Positions 42,759 to 51,598 are shown, numbered from the stretch's first letter. The stretch: DNA of 64,000 nucleotides from Citrobacter freundii (GCA_003243445.1 QFQQ01000001.1:124001-188000); one strand, 5' to 3'. Made by a program: numbers and translations. The notes: generated from the sequence alone by a model not told the origin.

Positions 42759-45700
42759 CTACCTTACCAACGTAAACGTCCCCTTCCTGAATACCTGCGG
42801 TTCACAATTCGTACCTGCCCTGATCATATACACGTAAACGCCTGAAGGCTGCTTTTCTCCCTTAAAGGTTCCATCCCAGCAAGCGCGTGGGTCTTTGGAA
42901 TAGAAAAGACGCGTGCCCCAGCGATCAAATATGCTGAACTCGATATTATCAACCATGCCCCAGAATTTGACTCCAAAGCAATCATTCAGCCCGTCATTAT
43001 TGGGCGTAAATGCCGTTGGCATCAGGTAGTTACTTTCATTACTTTTTCCCACGGCGATGAGAACAGAATCATAATTACTGCAACCGTTACGGTCAGTCCC
43101 TTTCACCAGATAGGTCGTAGACGCACGCGGAGTAGCTACAGGATTGGCTATATTGGGATTATTCAGACTCAACGCCGGCGACCAGTTATAGGTACGCGCA
43201 CCAGTAGCAGCCAGCCGGCTTTCGCCGTAACTGCAATCAATATCATTGGATCGCGATGCGCTGACGGTTGGTAGCGGCAGTACGGTGACTGTTGTCTGCA
43301 ATACGGCTGATTGATGACAGGTACTTTCTGTGATCGTCACCGTATAGCCCGTTGTTGCCGCGGGTGATACGGCCGGGTTGAAGATCGAAGTGTTATTCAT
43401 CCCGGTTCCCGGCGACCAGCTGTATATGTCTCCGCCTGATGCATTCAGCATTATTGAGTCGCCTGTACAAATACGCGAATCTGTGTTAACGGCAAACACC
43501 GGGTCTGGAACCAGATCGATCATTACAGAGTCCCGGTTCTCACATCCATTTGCGTCGATCACGAGCACGTCGTACTTTATCGGACGGTCAGGAGTGACCA
43601 CCGGGGTTGCGATCGAAGGATTGTCCATCGTTGAAGCAGGCGACCATGCATAAGTGACGCCGCCCGTGATCCACAACTGTAGCGAACTGTTCTTACAGAT
43701 GGATGTATCCGCCTGGTGTGTGATCGACGGTTTTCCAAAAACATTAACCTGCACTGTGTCTTTCGCCACGCAACCATACGAATTGATGCCGGTCACAATA
43801 TACTGAGTAGATGTAACCGGGTTAGCAACAGGGTTCATCAACGCGGGATCAGTCAGCGCCGTTGAAGGAGACCACGTGTATATTTGCGCGCCTGCCGCCG
43901 CCAGCTGCACCGGCTTTGCCTCGCACACGATCGTATCATTCACGGCTTTGACCAGCGGTGTGTTAACTGAGATCTTTACTGAATCTCTTTTGATGTTCAA
44001 CGTTGCAAATGAAATATCATCCAGTGCAAAATCATTTCCGATAAGCTGTGTATTCTTATTGATGATGGCTATCTCCGCTGTGGTAGCCGAACCTGAATTC
44101 CATCTTGCATAGAACACTGACCACTGACAGAGCTGTGCAGGTGCATTGATCGGCTGCTTCAGATCTTTGCCATTGATCCTGAACTCAAGACTTGCAGGAT
44201 TTTGCGCCACCAGTGTTTGTATCCAGGTGGAGAATGCATATTCTGTATCAGGTGAAACAGGTATCGTTTGTTTCCATACAACGGCATCTATCTGCGGGGA
44301 ACCATTCACCATCATCATTGCACCGGTTCCGGTGGTATGATCGCCGCAACTGCTCATTCCTCCATGCCATGCCTGGGGATTTGTTCCCACATAATATTGT
44401 CCTTCGATCGTATTGGGTGTATTATAGACATAACTTGAAAGGATACCGGTCTTCCCCTGGGAAAAATCTCCATTCACCACCAGGTTCGCCCCCATCACTT
44501 CAGCATTCAGATAGTAAACAATATCCTGGTTGGTTGAGGTTATTGGCGAAGCACTCGATGGATCATCCAGGTGATCCGCAGGGTACCAGCAATAACTCAA
44601 TGCGCTGGCTGCATGAAGTTGCTTCGGAGTATTCAAACAGATAGTTGTGTCCGGCGTCACCACGAGGAGCGGATCGTTCTGTATGCCGACCGTTATTTGT
44701 CGGGTAACAGTTCTCGAGCAGCCTCCGGCGCTTACATTCATCACTACATCGTAAGTACCATAAGCCGGATACCGGTGTGACACTGATAATCCTCCTGATT
44801 GTACAATCCCGTCACCAAAATCCCATTCAACAGTTGCCGACGGATCGGAGACGCCTGTATAAATTACAGTTGCCGGATCGCAGACATCTTTTTTATAAGA
44901 AAAATCACTGGTTGTCACGTCAAAGATACTTACAGCAATGGTATCGGTGGCTTTACAACCATTAATATATACGATCGAAATATAATCGCCTGCTGTAGCA
45001 ACAGATATCGTTTGACTGGTAGCACCTGTATTCCAGGCATAGGCGGCACCAGGGTTTGCTGCATTCAGGATAAGACTGCCGCCGCTGCAGATCAGCGTAT
45101 CATTCCCCAATGAAACTTTAGGTGAAGGTTTGATCGAAACAAAAAAGCTATCACGGTTTGAACAACCGGCACGTGTCGTTTCTATCCAGTGATAGCCGGG
45201 TGTGCTGATATATTGGGAATCAGCCACCGATCCATTACTCCAGAGATAGGTTCCGGAAGAACCCGGGCCTGATGATCCCAATTTGATACTGTCGCCCTCA
45301 CAGACACTGATATGCTGCACCGGCTGATGCGGCAGCGCAGCAAGCACGACTATGTTGCGGCAGGTAGCTGTTTGCGTAGGCAGTCCGAGATCGATCGTTT
45401 GAGTAACTGTATAAGTACCGGGAGCATTATATGAAAAAACCGGTGGTGTAGCCGCAGAAGAATTCGGCACACTCGCATTGCTGCATCCGCCGAAACGAAG
45501 ACGTGTGATGGTCGCACTGTATACATTCGTCACAAACGTATACATATCGTTACCAACCCTGAAAAATTTTGAAATCGAATGCGGGAAACTGAGATTTCCC
45601 ACATTGCCAAGATTTACTCCTTTGGGTTTTGATAACAGGTCATCGCCAAATTCAAGTCTTACCAACTGATCATATGTAGCACCATTCACCGCAAATGCCG

Positions 45701-46625
45701 TGATCTTGCCGCATTCCTTCAGAAAAACAATATCACGTGTTTTATTCAACACTTTATCAGGATTGCCGAGGTTCAAAGCCGTTGGGGTATTGAGCAATGA
45801 ATTACCAAAATCCAGCCGGATCAGGTTTGGATTTTCTTCATCATTGGTTACAAATACATACCAGTTGTTATTTTCCTTGATAGCATAGATGCCGGTGGGA
45901 TAGGCAAAATTGCCGCCGGGGTTGCCAAGATTCTGGCCGATCGGCACGTTATCAAAACTATTGGTGAAATCAAATCTTGTTAGTGTGGCATTTTCGGCAT
46001 TTAGCGTCAGCCCATACCACCTGCTACCCTCCTGAAACAGGTGCAGATCCACGGGATAAGCAAGGTTCCCGATATTGCCCCAATTTGTTCCGGTAGGATT
46101 GGTATTTGTAATGTTTGCACCGAGCTCCACTTTTACCACACGCGAAATAATTCCGGAAGACGAATGCCCGCCCACCATGATCACATACCACTTCCCTTCA
46201 TTTTTCACTACCTGCAGAGATTGAATGGTATTGAATACAACACCACCAACGGTGCCGAGTGAAACTGGTGTGGGCGTATTCAGCAGGGAATTGCCGAAAT
46301 CCATCCGCGTTAACCCACCCGGCCAGTTATTTGAGACAAAAAGATAGTAATTACCGTTATCCTCCACGATATCGGAGAATACGGGATAAGCCAGCAGGCC
46401 GCCCGGATTGCCCAGGTTTACGCCGGTAGGTGTCGAAAATGATCCACCGGAACAGAAATTCCAGAAATAGTTGGTAGCATTTGTGGCGGTATTCTGAATA
46501 ACGACGGGCTCGTTGATACAAACTGTATCAGGCATGATGAAACCTGCGGTAGTTTGGGAGATTGCGCCTGAAGTCAGCTGCATAAAAAAGGCGATCAAAA
46601 GCAGGCGTCCTAAGCGAATAGACAT
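42759..46625 (-). CDS. Very large secreted PKD-repeat protein with T9SS type B (CHU_C) sorting domain
   Basis: A 1288-aa extracellular protein. Signal peptide: LLLIAFFMQLTSGAISQ. An N-terminal region (about 60-420) has about six propeller-like repeats of the form LGNPGG..AYP...WYVFVTN...LTRxDFGNSL, followed by several PKD/Ig-like domains (for example DVTTSDFSYKKDVC; VEWDFGDGIVQSG; repeated ITYAWSPA and VAxPxxSTxYxVTG modules). The gliding-motility-type C-terminal domain begins NYLMPTAFTPNNDGLNDCFG and ends DRWGTRLF...GVYVYMIRAG. The frame opens 62 codons earlier, but ATG 46625 gives the signal peptide. Probably a surface adhesin or binding protein; ligand unknown. Confidence 0.9.
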   Translation of the reverse strand: MSIRLGRLLLIAFFMQLTSGAISQTTAGFIMPDTVCINEPVVIQNTATNATNYFWNFCSGGSFSTPTGVNLGNPGGLLAYPVFSDIVEDNGNYYLFVSNNWPGGLTRMDFGNSLLNTPTPVSLGTVGGVVFNTIQSLQVVKNEGKWYVIMVGGHSSSGIISRVVKVELGANITNTNPTGTNWGNIGNLAYPVDLHLFQEGSRWYGLTLNAENATLTRFDFTNSFDNVPIGQNLGNPGGNFAYPTGIYAIKENNNWYVFVTNDEENPNLIRLDFGNSLLNTPTALNLGNPDKVLNKTRDIVFLKECGKITAFAVNGATYDQLVRLEFGDDLLSKPKGVNLGNVGNLSFPHSISKFFRVGNDMYTFVTNVYSATITRLRFGGCSNASVPNSSAATPPVFSYNAPGTYTVTQTIDLGLPTQTATCRNIVVLAALPHQPVQHISVCEGDSIKLGSSGPGSSGTYLWSNGSVADSQYISTPGYHWIETTRAGCSNRDSFFVSIKPSPKVSLGNDTLICSGGSLILNAANPGAAYAWNTGATSQTISVATAGDYISIVYINGCKATDTIAVSIFDVTTSDFSYKKDVCDPATVIYTGVSDPSATVEWDFGDGIVQSGGLSVSHRYPAYGTYDVVMNVSAGGCSRTVTRQITVGIQNDPLLVVTPDTTICLNTPKQLHAASALSYCWYPADHLDDPSSASPITSTNQDIVYYLNAEVMGANLVVNGDFSQGKTGILSSYVYNTPNTIEGQYYVGTNPQAWHGGMSSCGDHTTGTGAMMMVNGSPQIDAVVWKQTIPVSPDTEYAFSTWIQTLVAQNPASLEFRINGKDLKQPINAPAQLCQWSVFYARWNSGSATTAEIAIINKNTQLIGNDFALDDISFATLNIKRDSVKISVNTPLVKAVNDTIVCEAKPVQLAAAGAQIYTWSPSTALTDPALMNPVANPVTSTQYIVTGINSYGCVAKDTVQVNVFGKPSITHQADTSICKNSSLQLWITGGVTYAWSPASTMDNPSIATPVVTPDRPIKYDVLVIDANGCENRDSVMIDLVPDPVFAVNTDSRICTGDSIMLNASGGDIYSWSPGTGMNNTSIFNPAVSPAATTGYTVTITESTCHQSAVLQTTVTVLPLPTVSASRSNDIDCSYGESRLAATGARTYNWSPALSLNNPNIANPVATPRASTTYLVKGTDRNGCSNYDSVLIAVGKSNESNYLMPTAFTPNNDGLNDCFGVKFWGMVDNIEFSIFDRWGTRLFYSKDPRACWDGTFKGEKQPSGVYVYMIRAGTNCEPQVFRKGTFTLVR

Positions 46626-46855
46626 AGGGAATGGTTCGGTAGTGGTGATTGGGTTGGGCAGTAAGATAGAAAAAATGCAGGAGAAAAGGAAGATCTCCCG
46701 CACGTCCATCCCGGCGGCGGGCACCGCCAGTGATCTGTGTTTGAGTCGCCGTAAGGATAGCCAAAAATGGGGAACTGCCTGAAACGGGGCGAGACAAGCG
46801 TCAAAATCCATGATATTTGGTAGTTTCTTCCCAGGTTCTCGGCCTCCCTGTGATG

Positions 46856-46888
46856 ACTGGCGTAAGGTTCGCGCTGATTGCGCTGATT
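46856..46888. repeat. Half copy of hairpin family 2
   Basis: ACTGGCGTAAGGTTCGCGCT followed by GATTGCGCTGAT resembles the outer end of the family-2 elements (GGCGTAAGGTT then GCxGATTxCGCxGAT). I find no matching opposite arm. It sits just after the mqnA stop codon, in a same-strand junction. Confidence 0.55.
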
Positions 46889-46903
46889 TTGTCCGTATTC
46901 CTA

Positions 46904-47644
46904 TTACTCCGTTATTGCCCTCAGGAATCTCGCCATGCCCTCCCGTTTAGCATCGGTCAGTTCATAGCTTAAATGTAAGGTGTAGTATTTTTTAAGATCG
47001 TAAACCTCATATGGGTTTTCCTTTACGATCTCATCTATGAATTTTAAGCCTAATGCGTTGGCTTCGTCGAATTCTTTGATGAATTCTTCATCAAGCGGTT
47101 TGGTGCTTACCCAGGCAGCGAATACAAAAGGCAAGCCGGTGATCCCCCGCCATTCGCTTCCCAGATCATAAATATAAGTGGACACCTTGCGTTGCTCAAG
47201 CGCCCGGTCACCAATTACCAGGCCAGCTGTCTTGCCAGCGATCTTTTCACGGTAGGACTCGTCCTCTGCCTGTATTATCTCCGGATTGATTCCCCAGGAT
47301 TCTTTCATCAGCCATTTCAGCAAAGCCACCGAGGAGCGGCTCTGATAATCGAGATAAACTTTTTCGATCTGGTCAAGCGGCACTTCGCTGAACAGACACA
47401 CGGATGCGATCTCCGCCTCCGCTCCTATGCAATAATTTCCGACAATATGATATTCTTTCAACTGAGGAATGGCTGCAACCGGGATCAGCCCTATATCCAC
47501 TTCCCCATCCAGCAGCATCTGCGCCAGTTTTGCGGGATAAGCCCCTACCAGATCGATCTTACTGCTCATTGGCTCACGCTCCAACCCATATATCAGTGGT
47601 TTTGTATTGCGGTAATTGACGATCCCTACTCTAATCTTCTTCAA
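46904..47644 (-). CDS. mqnA: Chorismate dehydratase of the futalosine menaquinone pathway
   Basis: 246 aa; removes water from chorismate to give 3-enolpyruvylbenzoate, the first step of the futalosine route to menaquinone. The fold is periplasmic-binding-like. Motifs: IRVGIVNYRNTKPLIYGL, LLDGEVDIGLIPVAAIPQLK, SRSSVALLKWLM and GLPFVFAAWVS. The reading frame extends to an ATG at 47713, but that codon lies upstream of a minus-strand TATATTTG promoter element (47662-47669), and those extra residues look random. The likely start is TTG at 47642-47644, directly before the conserved KKIRVGIVNY. It is divergent from purB. Confidence 0.9.
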   Translation of the reverse strand: MKKIRVGIVNYRNTKPLIYGLEREPMSSKIDLVGAYPAKLAQMLLDGEVDIGLIPVAAIPQLKEYHIVGNYCIGAEAEIASVCLFSEVPLDQIEKVYLDYQSRSSVALLKWLMKESWGINPEIIQAEDESYREKIAGKTAGLVIGDRALEQRKVSTYIYDLGSEWRGITGLPFVFAAWVSTKPLDEEFIKEFDEANALGLKFIDEIVKENPYEVYDLKKYYTLHLSYELTDAKREGMARFLRAITE

Positions 47645-47650
47645 TTCTGT

Positions 47651-47669
47651 TATTTTTGCCGCAAATATA
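47651..47669. promoter_or_regulatory. Back-to-back promoter elements for purB and mqnA
   Basis: TATTTTTG on the plus strand (47651-47658) points to purB, 60 bases before its ATG. TATATTTG on the minus strand (47662-47669) points to mqnA. Both fit TAnnTTTG. The mqnA element lies 17 bases before the TTG codon and supports that start. Confidence 0.55.
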
Positions 47670-47718
47670 ACCCTCCTTCGACTACGTCTTCGGTGGGCAA
47701 GCCAAAAACACATACTTC

Positions 47719-49062
47719 ATGGAACTTTCTGCCCTTACCGCAATCTCCGCAATCGATGGCCGCTACCGCAAACAGGTGCAGCATCTGGATGAATATTTTT
47801 CTGAATATGCACTGATGAAATACCGCGTGATCATCGAAGTGGAATATCTTCTTTTCCTCGAAAAAAAGAAATTTGTAAAGCTTACCAATAAAAGCATCAA
47901 ACATTTGCAGAAATTGATGTCCGACTTCGGACCTGAAGATGCGCAGGAAATAAAACAGATTGAATATACCACCAACCACGACGTAAAAGCGGTGGAATAC
48001 TTCCTTAAAAGTGAGCTGGAAAAAAGCGGAGGCAAACAGGCAAAAGAATGGATCCATTTCGGACTGACTTCCCAGGATATCAATAACACCGCTGTTCCGC
48101 TTTCCTGGAAACACAGCATCGAATACGAATATCTTCCTTCACTGCTGAACCTGAATACGCAGCTCCGTTTGCTGGCTAAAGAGTGGAAAGACATTCCGAT
48201 GCTTGCACATACACATGGACAGCCGGCCAGCCCGACCAGGCTGGGGAAAGAGATCATGGTATTCACTGAACGGATCCAGAACCAGGTCGAGCAATTCATC
48301 GGCATTCCATTCATGGGAAAATTTGGTGGCGCCACGGGTAATTTCAACGCGCATCATATCGCTTATCCGAAAACAGACTGGATCAAATTTGGCAATGAAT
48401 TTCTCACGCATCTTGGCTTAAGCCGCCAGCAATTCACTACGCAGATCGAGCACTATGATAATCTCGCCGCGCATTTTGATTGCATGAAAAGGATCAACAA
48501 TATCCTGATCGATCTTTGCCGGGATACCTGGTCTTATATCTCGATGGAATACTTCAAACAGAAAACAAAGAAAGGTGAAGTCGGCTCTTCCGCCATGCCG
48601 CATAAAGTAAACCCGATCGATTTTGAAAATGCAGAAGGAAATCTAGGGCTGGCCAACGCGATATACGAACATCTTTCTTCAAAACTGCCTGTGTCAAGAC
48701 TGCAGCGTGATCTTACCGATTCAACCGTGTTGCGTAATATCGGCGTTCCATTCGCACATACGATCATTGCCTTCAGATCAATTGAAAAAGGTTTGGGCAA
48801 ACTGATCATCAATACAGATAAGATCGCCGCATCGCTTGACAGCAACTGGGCAGTTGTGGCAGAAGCCATACAGACCGTGCTGAGAAGGGAAAATTATCCT
48901 CAGCCCTATGAGGCATTAAAGGAACTTACCCGTGGCAAACAGGCGATCGATCAAACAGCGATCCATCAGTTTATCGATACATTAAAGATTGGTACTGAGC
49001 TTAAAAAAGAGTTGAAGAAGATCAGCCCGCATAATTACACCGGCGTAAATCCAGCTTACTAA
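47719..49062 (+). CDS. purB: Adenylosuccinate lyase
   Basis: A 447-aa fumarase-superfamily enzyme that cleaves fumarate from adenylosuccinate and SAICAR in purine synthesis. The signature GSSAMPHKVNPIDFENAEGN (about 293-312) contains the catalytic Ser. THGQPASPTRLGKEI and SQDINNTAVPLSW are the other active-site blocks. It begins MELSALTAISAIDGRYRKQV, typical of the E. coli-like PurB group, and length is normal. It appears monocistronic, with a small lipoprotein gene 51 bases downstream. Confidence 0.97.
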   Translation: MELSALTAISAIDGRYRKQVQHLDEYFSEYALMKYRVIIEVEYLLFLEKKKFVKLTNKSIKHLQKLMSDFGPEDAQEIKQIEYTTNHDVKAVEYFLKSELEKSGGKQAKEWIHFGLTSQDINNTAVPLSWKHSIEYEYLPSLLNLNTQLRLLAKEWKDIPMLAHTHGQPASPTRLGKEIMVFTERIQNQVEQFIGIPFMGKFGGATGNFNAHHIAYPKTDWIKFGNEFLTHLGLSRQQFTTQIEHYDNLAAHFDCMKRINNILIDLCRDTWSYISMEYFKQKTKKGEVGSSAMPHKVNPIDFENAEGNLGLANAIYEHLSSKLPVSRLQRDLTDSTVLRNIGVPFAHTIIAFRSIEKGLGKLIINTDKIAASLDSNWAVVAEAIQTVLRRENYPQPYEALKELTRGKQAIDQTAIHQFIDTLKIGTELKKELKKISPHNYTGVNPAY

Positions 49063-49113
49063 GACCAGCGATCAATTTGCACAGTTTTTGTTTTTTCAGC
49101 TGTAAATCAATTG

Positions 49114-49521
49114 ATGAAAAAATTACTGCTGATACTGCCTGTTGCATTGATCTTTTTTGCCTGCGAAAAAGACGACGACAATGATCAGCCTGCACCCGAA
49201 TCGCTCCTGTTGAATGGCCTCTATGAAGGTACATTTCACAGAACGGGAATGGATACCGTAACTATTTCCATCAGCTTTCACGAAGGGCTTTTCGAAGGCA
49301 ATAGTGCACGGACGCAGTATCCCGCGATCTGCCGCGGAAGCTATACCGGCGAAAACGGGAGCATTCAGTTCAGTGATTCATGTGTATGGCAGGCAAATTT
49401 CGACTGGTCGTTGATATTGAACGGGAGATATGAACTGGCAAGGGATGGCGATAATGTGAAAATGAGCAGGAATAATGGAGCAACCATGGATGAATACCTG
49501 CTCAGGCGAAAAACAAGATAA
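49114..49521 (+). CDS. Small lipoprotein, unknown function
   Basis: A 135-aa lipoprotein. The signal sequence MKKLLLILPVALIFFACEKD has a lipobox with Cys 17, then an acidic linker DDDNDQPAPE and a beta-rich domain (LLNGLYEGTFHRTGMDTVTI; YTGENGSIQFSDSCVW). The 'LNGLYEGTFHR' opening recalls lipocalin-like small lipoproteins, and it may be a distant relative of the two neighbours on the opposite strand. ATG 49114 is used; the TTG before it is in frame but not needed. A strong bidirectional terminator follows. Confidence 0.8.
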   Translation: MKKLLLILPVALIFFACEKDDDNDQPAPESLLLNGLYEGTFHRTGMDTVTISISFHEGLFEGNSARTQYPAICRGSYTGENGSIQFSDSCVWQANFDWSLILNGRYELARDGDNVKMSRNNGATMDEYLLRRKTR

Positions 49522-49535
49522 GAATACAACTAAAT

Positions 49536-49566
49536 AAAAAGACCCCGGCTATCCGGGGTCTTTTAT
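49536..49566. terminator. Bidirectional intrinsic terminator
   Basis: AAAAAGACCCCGG, CTAT, CCGGGGTCTTTTAT: an 8-bp perfect stem GACCCCGG/CCGGGGTC flanked by A-run and T-run. It serves the convergent lipoprotein genes at 49114 (plus) and 49583 (minus). Confidence 0.92.
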
Positions 49567-49582
49567 TATAAGAACATTATTC

Positions 49583-50035
49583 TTATGGATTATCTTTCAC
49601 GCGCTGGAACGTCTGGAATTTGCCATCGATATAGCCCTGGGAATTGACTACATCCTTCCAGGTACCATTGGTAAGTGTACCGTCAGCTTTATTGAAGGTA
49701 AGCGTTGCAGATTGCGTAACGACATTTGACGCACGGTTGATAGTTTTATATGTTGCTTTCACTTCAGTACCGTTCAATGTCCACGTACCTTCATGATAGT
49801 AGGTCATGCCATCAGCTCCAGTCCCTTCAGTCGTGATCGTCCCATCCGGCTCAAATGCCATGACATAGCGAAGCGGTGTCTGATTTGGTAATTGAGTGAT
49901 AGTGTAAGTGCCGATGTACAATCCCGGAAGTTGATATTCTTTCGGTGTTTGAGGTGGCGGAGTGTCGTCATCCTTTGTACAGGAGAATGTCACTATGCTC
50001 AAAGAGAGCAAAGCCGCGAAAAGTCTAGATTTCAT
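49583..50035 (-). CDS. Lipocalin-like small lipoprotein, tandem paralogue 1
   Basis: A 150-aa lipoprotein (lipobox LSIVTFSCTKD, Cys 19, then DDDTPPPQTP). The mature domain shares with the next gene the blocks GADG.xYYHEGTW, TxTTxNR..xVTQSA, GTWxDVxNxxGxxDGKFQ and a Y-TITQLPNQTPLRY opening. It is a beta-barrel-like domain, probably facing the periplasm or surface. Function unknown. It is read after its paralogue with a 43-base gap; the two clearly arose by tandem duplication. Confidence 0.82.
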   Translation of the reverse strand: MKSRLFAALLSLSIVTFSCTKDDDTPPPQTPKEYQLPGLYIGTYTITQLPNQTPLRYVMAFEPDGTITTEGTGADGMTYYHEGTWTLNGTEVKATYKTINRASNVVTQSATLTFNKADGTLTNGTWKDVVNSQGYIDGKFQTFQRVKDNP

Positions 50036-50078
50036 GTGTTTGGTTCTTTATGGTCAGATAATTAGAGACAGGAACAGG

Positions 50079-50528
50079 TCAATACAGTGATGAATTTGCC
50101 GCAACTGAGTTTTCCCGGGTAAGATTCTGGAACTTCCCATCGAGGTGCCCATCGGGATTTTTTACATCCGTCCATGTGGCATCCACAAAACGGCCGTTGA
50201 CATAGGTCATTTTAGCAGATTGCGTAACAGTCGACCAATAGCGGTTAGTGGTAGTGTATGTAGCGGTAAATGTATTTCCTTTCATCTTCCAGGTTCCCTC
50301 GTGGTAATATTCTCTGCCATCAGCGCCAAAGCCGGCAGTAAAGAGTTTTCCGTTCTCTCCGATCACAAAACGGTATTTCATTGGCGCGTTGTCCGGCAAC
50401 TGGTCAACAGTATAAGTGCCAGACCATGTACCGATGATCTCGGATGAAGGAACGGTATTTTGAGATTTGCTGCAGGAAAACGGCTTGAACGAAAGTGCAA
50501 GCAGGAGGGAAAAAATGATTGTTTTCAT
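50079..50528 (-). CDS. Lipocalin-like small lipoprotein, tandem paralogue 2
   Basis: A 149-aa lipoprotein (signal MKTIIFSLLLALSFKPFSCS, Cys 19). IIGTWSGTYTVDQLPDNAPM, GADGREYYHEGTWKMKGNTF and WTDVKNPDGHLDGKFQNLTR align with the neighbouring paralogue at 49583. The C-terminal tail (SVAANSSLY) is not shared. The first gene of a two-gene unit; no promoter element is obvious. Function unknown. Confidence 0.82.
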   Translation of the reverse strand: MKTIIFSLLLALSFKPFSCSKSQNTVPSSEIIGTWSGTYTVDQLPDNAPMKYRFVIGENGKLFTAGFGADGREYYHEGTWKMKGNTFTATYTTTNRYWSTVTQSAKMTYVNGRFVDATWTDVKNPDGHLDGKFQNLTRENSVAANSSLY

Positions 50529-50696
50529 TGGTGGTTTGGTTGGTGGTGAGCGCTAAGATAGAAAAAAACTGCAATATTGAAAGGTGCCGGGGCAATTTTA
50601 ACCTTTATCTCAGGTGCATTTTGTGGCTTTTAGCCCTGACCGCCCTGGATTGACCTTTTGAATTCATGGCCTGAAGGCCTGCTCCTTTACTCAGTC

Positions 50697-50760
50697 CTTA
50701 CCGTTCTTCCATCTTCCCGGTTTAATTTTTACCGGTGAGGCGGGAAAGACGGTAAGAACG
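50697..50760. repeat. Hairpin of CCTTACCG/ACCGGT type
   Basis: CTTACCGTTCTTCC and CCCGGTTTAATTTTTACCGG, followed by CGGGAAAGACGGTAAGAACG, form an imperfect stem with an inner CCGGT...ACCGG loop. A related half copy is at 13215-13256. The 329-base gap 50529-50857 otherwise holds nothing recognisable. Confidence 0.6.
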
Positions 50761-50857
50761 TATAAACGACGCCACTAAACAACATTGCATTAAGATCAGC
50801 AAACAAATCAAATCAAGCTTATTTAAATTTTTTATCAGAAAACGTTTCAGGTCATTC

Positions 50858-51271
50858 TTACGCTTTTGCCAGCTTTTCAAATTTAGCTGATCCGGGCAGC
50901 CTGTATGACCGGTTAAACGCCTCCTGCGAAACTTTAAAATGCGCCGCCAGTTTCCGGATCACCTCTTTCGAAAGTCCCTTTTTATAGTGCAAAATATCGG
51001 ACACATATCCTTTACTGATCTGAAGAATATCAGAAAGTTGTTTTGCATTCAGCCCGTGATCCTGCATGAAAGAACGCAGTAGCTGAACCGGATCAGCTTC
51101 CGACTGCATAAGATGATCGGTATCCCATTTTTCGATAAGTAGGGTGAGCAATGCAATTTCATCCTTCGTATTGCGGTCTTTTGCTCCGCTGAATACCAGG
51201 CGCTCCAGGATATTGCAGTATTCCCTGTATTGGGTCTTTGTGGCGATGACTTTATACTTAAGCGTTTCCAT
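50858..51271 (-). CDS. HigA-type HTH antitoxin
   Basis: A 137-aa cytoplasmic DNA-binding protein of the HigA/XRE group. The N-terminal part (YKVIATKTQYREYCNILERL) is the usual HigA lead-in for Bacteroidota, followed by the helix-turn-helix HGLNAKQLSDILQISKGYVS (about 72-91) and KKGLSKEVIRKLAAHFKVSQ. It is encoded after a truncated HigB toxin gene, 56 bases downstream. It would normally neutralise HigB and repress the operon. Here the intact toxin partner is missing, so it may persist as a stand-alone repressor or immunity factor. Confidence 0.88.
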   Translation of the reverse strand: METLKYKVIATKTQYREYCNILERLVFSGAKDRNTKDEIALLTLLIEKWDTDHLMQSEADPVQLLRSFMQDHGLNAKQLSDILQISKGYVSDILHYKKGLSKEVIRKLAAHFKVSQEAFNRSYRLPGSAKFEKLAKA

Positions 51272-51327
51272 ATACCTAATGATGATTCAGTCGTTAATAA
51301 TCCCTCACTTTGTATTGTTGACCTTCA

Positions 51328-51513
51328 TTACAAAGGCGAGTATAAGTTGAATGTGTGCCTATCCGCGCTGGCAAAAGTTCTTAGAATATCTGCAGGATCA
51401 CACCAGTCAGCATATTTCAGCTTCACAAGCCATTCATCAAAAGGAATCCTGCTTGCAGCATGTCGTGTTGCATAATTCAAAACCGTCTCTTTTCTGATCA
51501 GGTGAACTCTCAT
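51328..51513 (-). pseudogene. Truncated HigB-type toxin
   Basis: 61 codons starting MRVHLIRKETVLNYATRHAA, with FDEWLVKLKYADWCDPADIL and RTFASAD. This matches the first half of HigB mRNA interferase (pattern FxxWLxxxKxADWxxPxDIxxxFxSAD). The family then expects VVFxIxGNxYRLI and a VHLYVKWIGTH-type C-terminal half with catalytic residues; instead the frame runs RHTFNLYSPL and stops. I could not find the missing half in the other frames before higA, so a deletion rather than a simple frameshift is likely. Probably inactive. Confidence 0.7.
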
Positions 51514-51537
51514 AGTAAAGGTATTATCTTTTCAGGA

Positions 51538-51554
51538 GTTCACAAAATGTGAAC
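51538..51554. promoter_or_regulatory. Palindrome upstream of the higBA remnant, candidate HigA operator
   Basis: GTTCACAAAATGTGAAC is a 7-bp perfect inverted repeat with a 3-base spacer, 25 bases before the higB start codon. HigA antitoxins repress their own operon through such palindromes. If HigA still binds, autoregulation has outlived the toxin. Confidence 0.6.
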
Positions 51555-51561
51555 CACGCGT

Positions 51562-51598
51562 GTTACTTATTTTTTATTGAAAGCATTACGTAAGTAAC
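51562..51598. repeat. Spaced inverted repeat GTTACTTA/TAAGTAAC
   Basis: Perfect 8-bp arms separated by 21 bases, lying next to the GTTCACA palindrome. It could be a second operator or a stem-loop. The rest of the 331-base gap (51514-51844) shows no gene. Confidence 0.45.
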
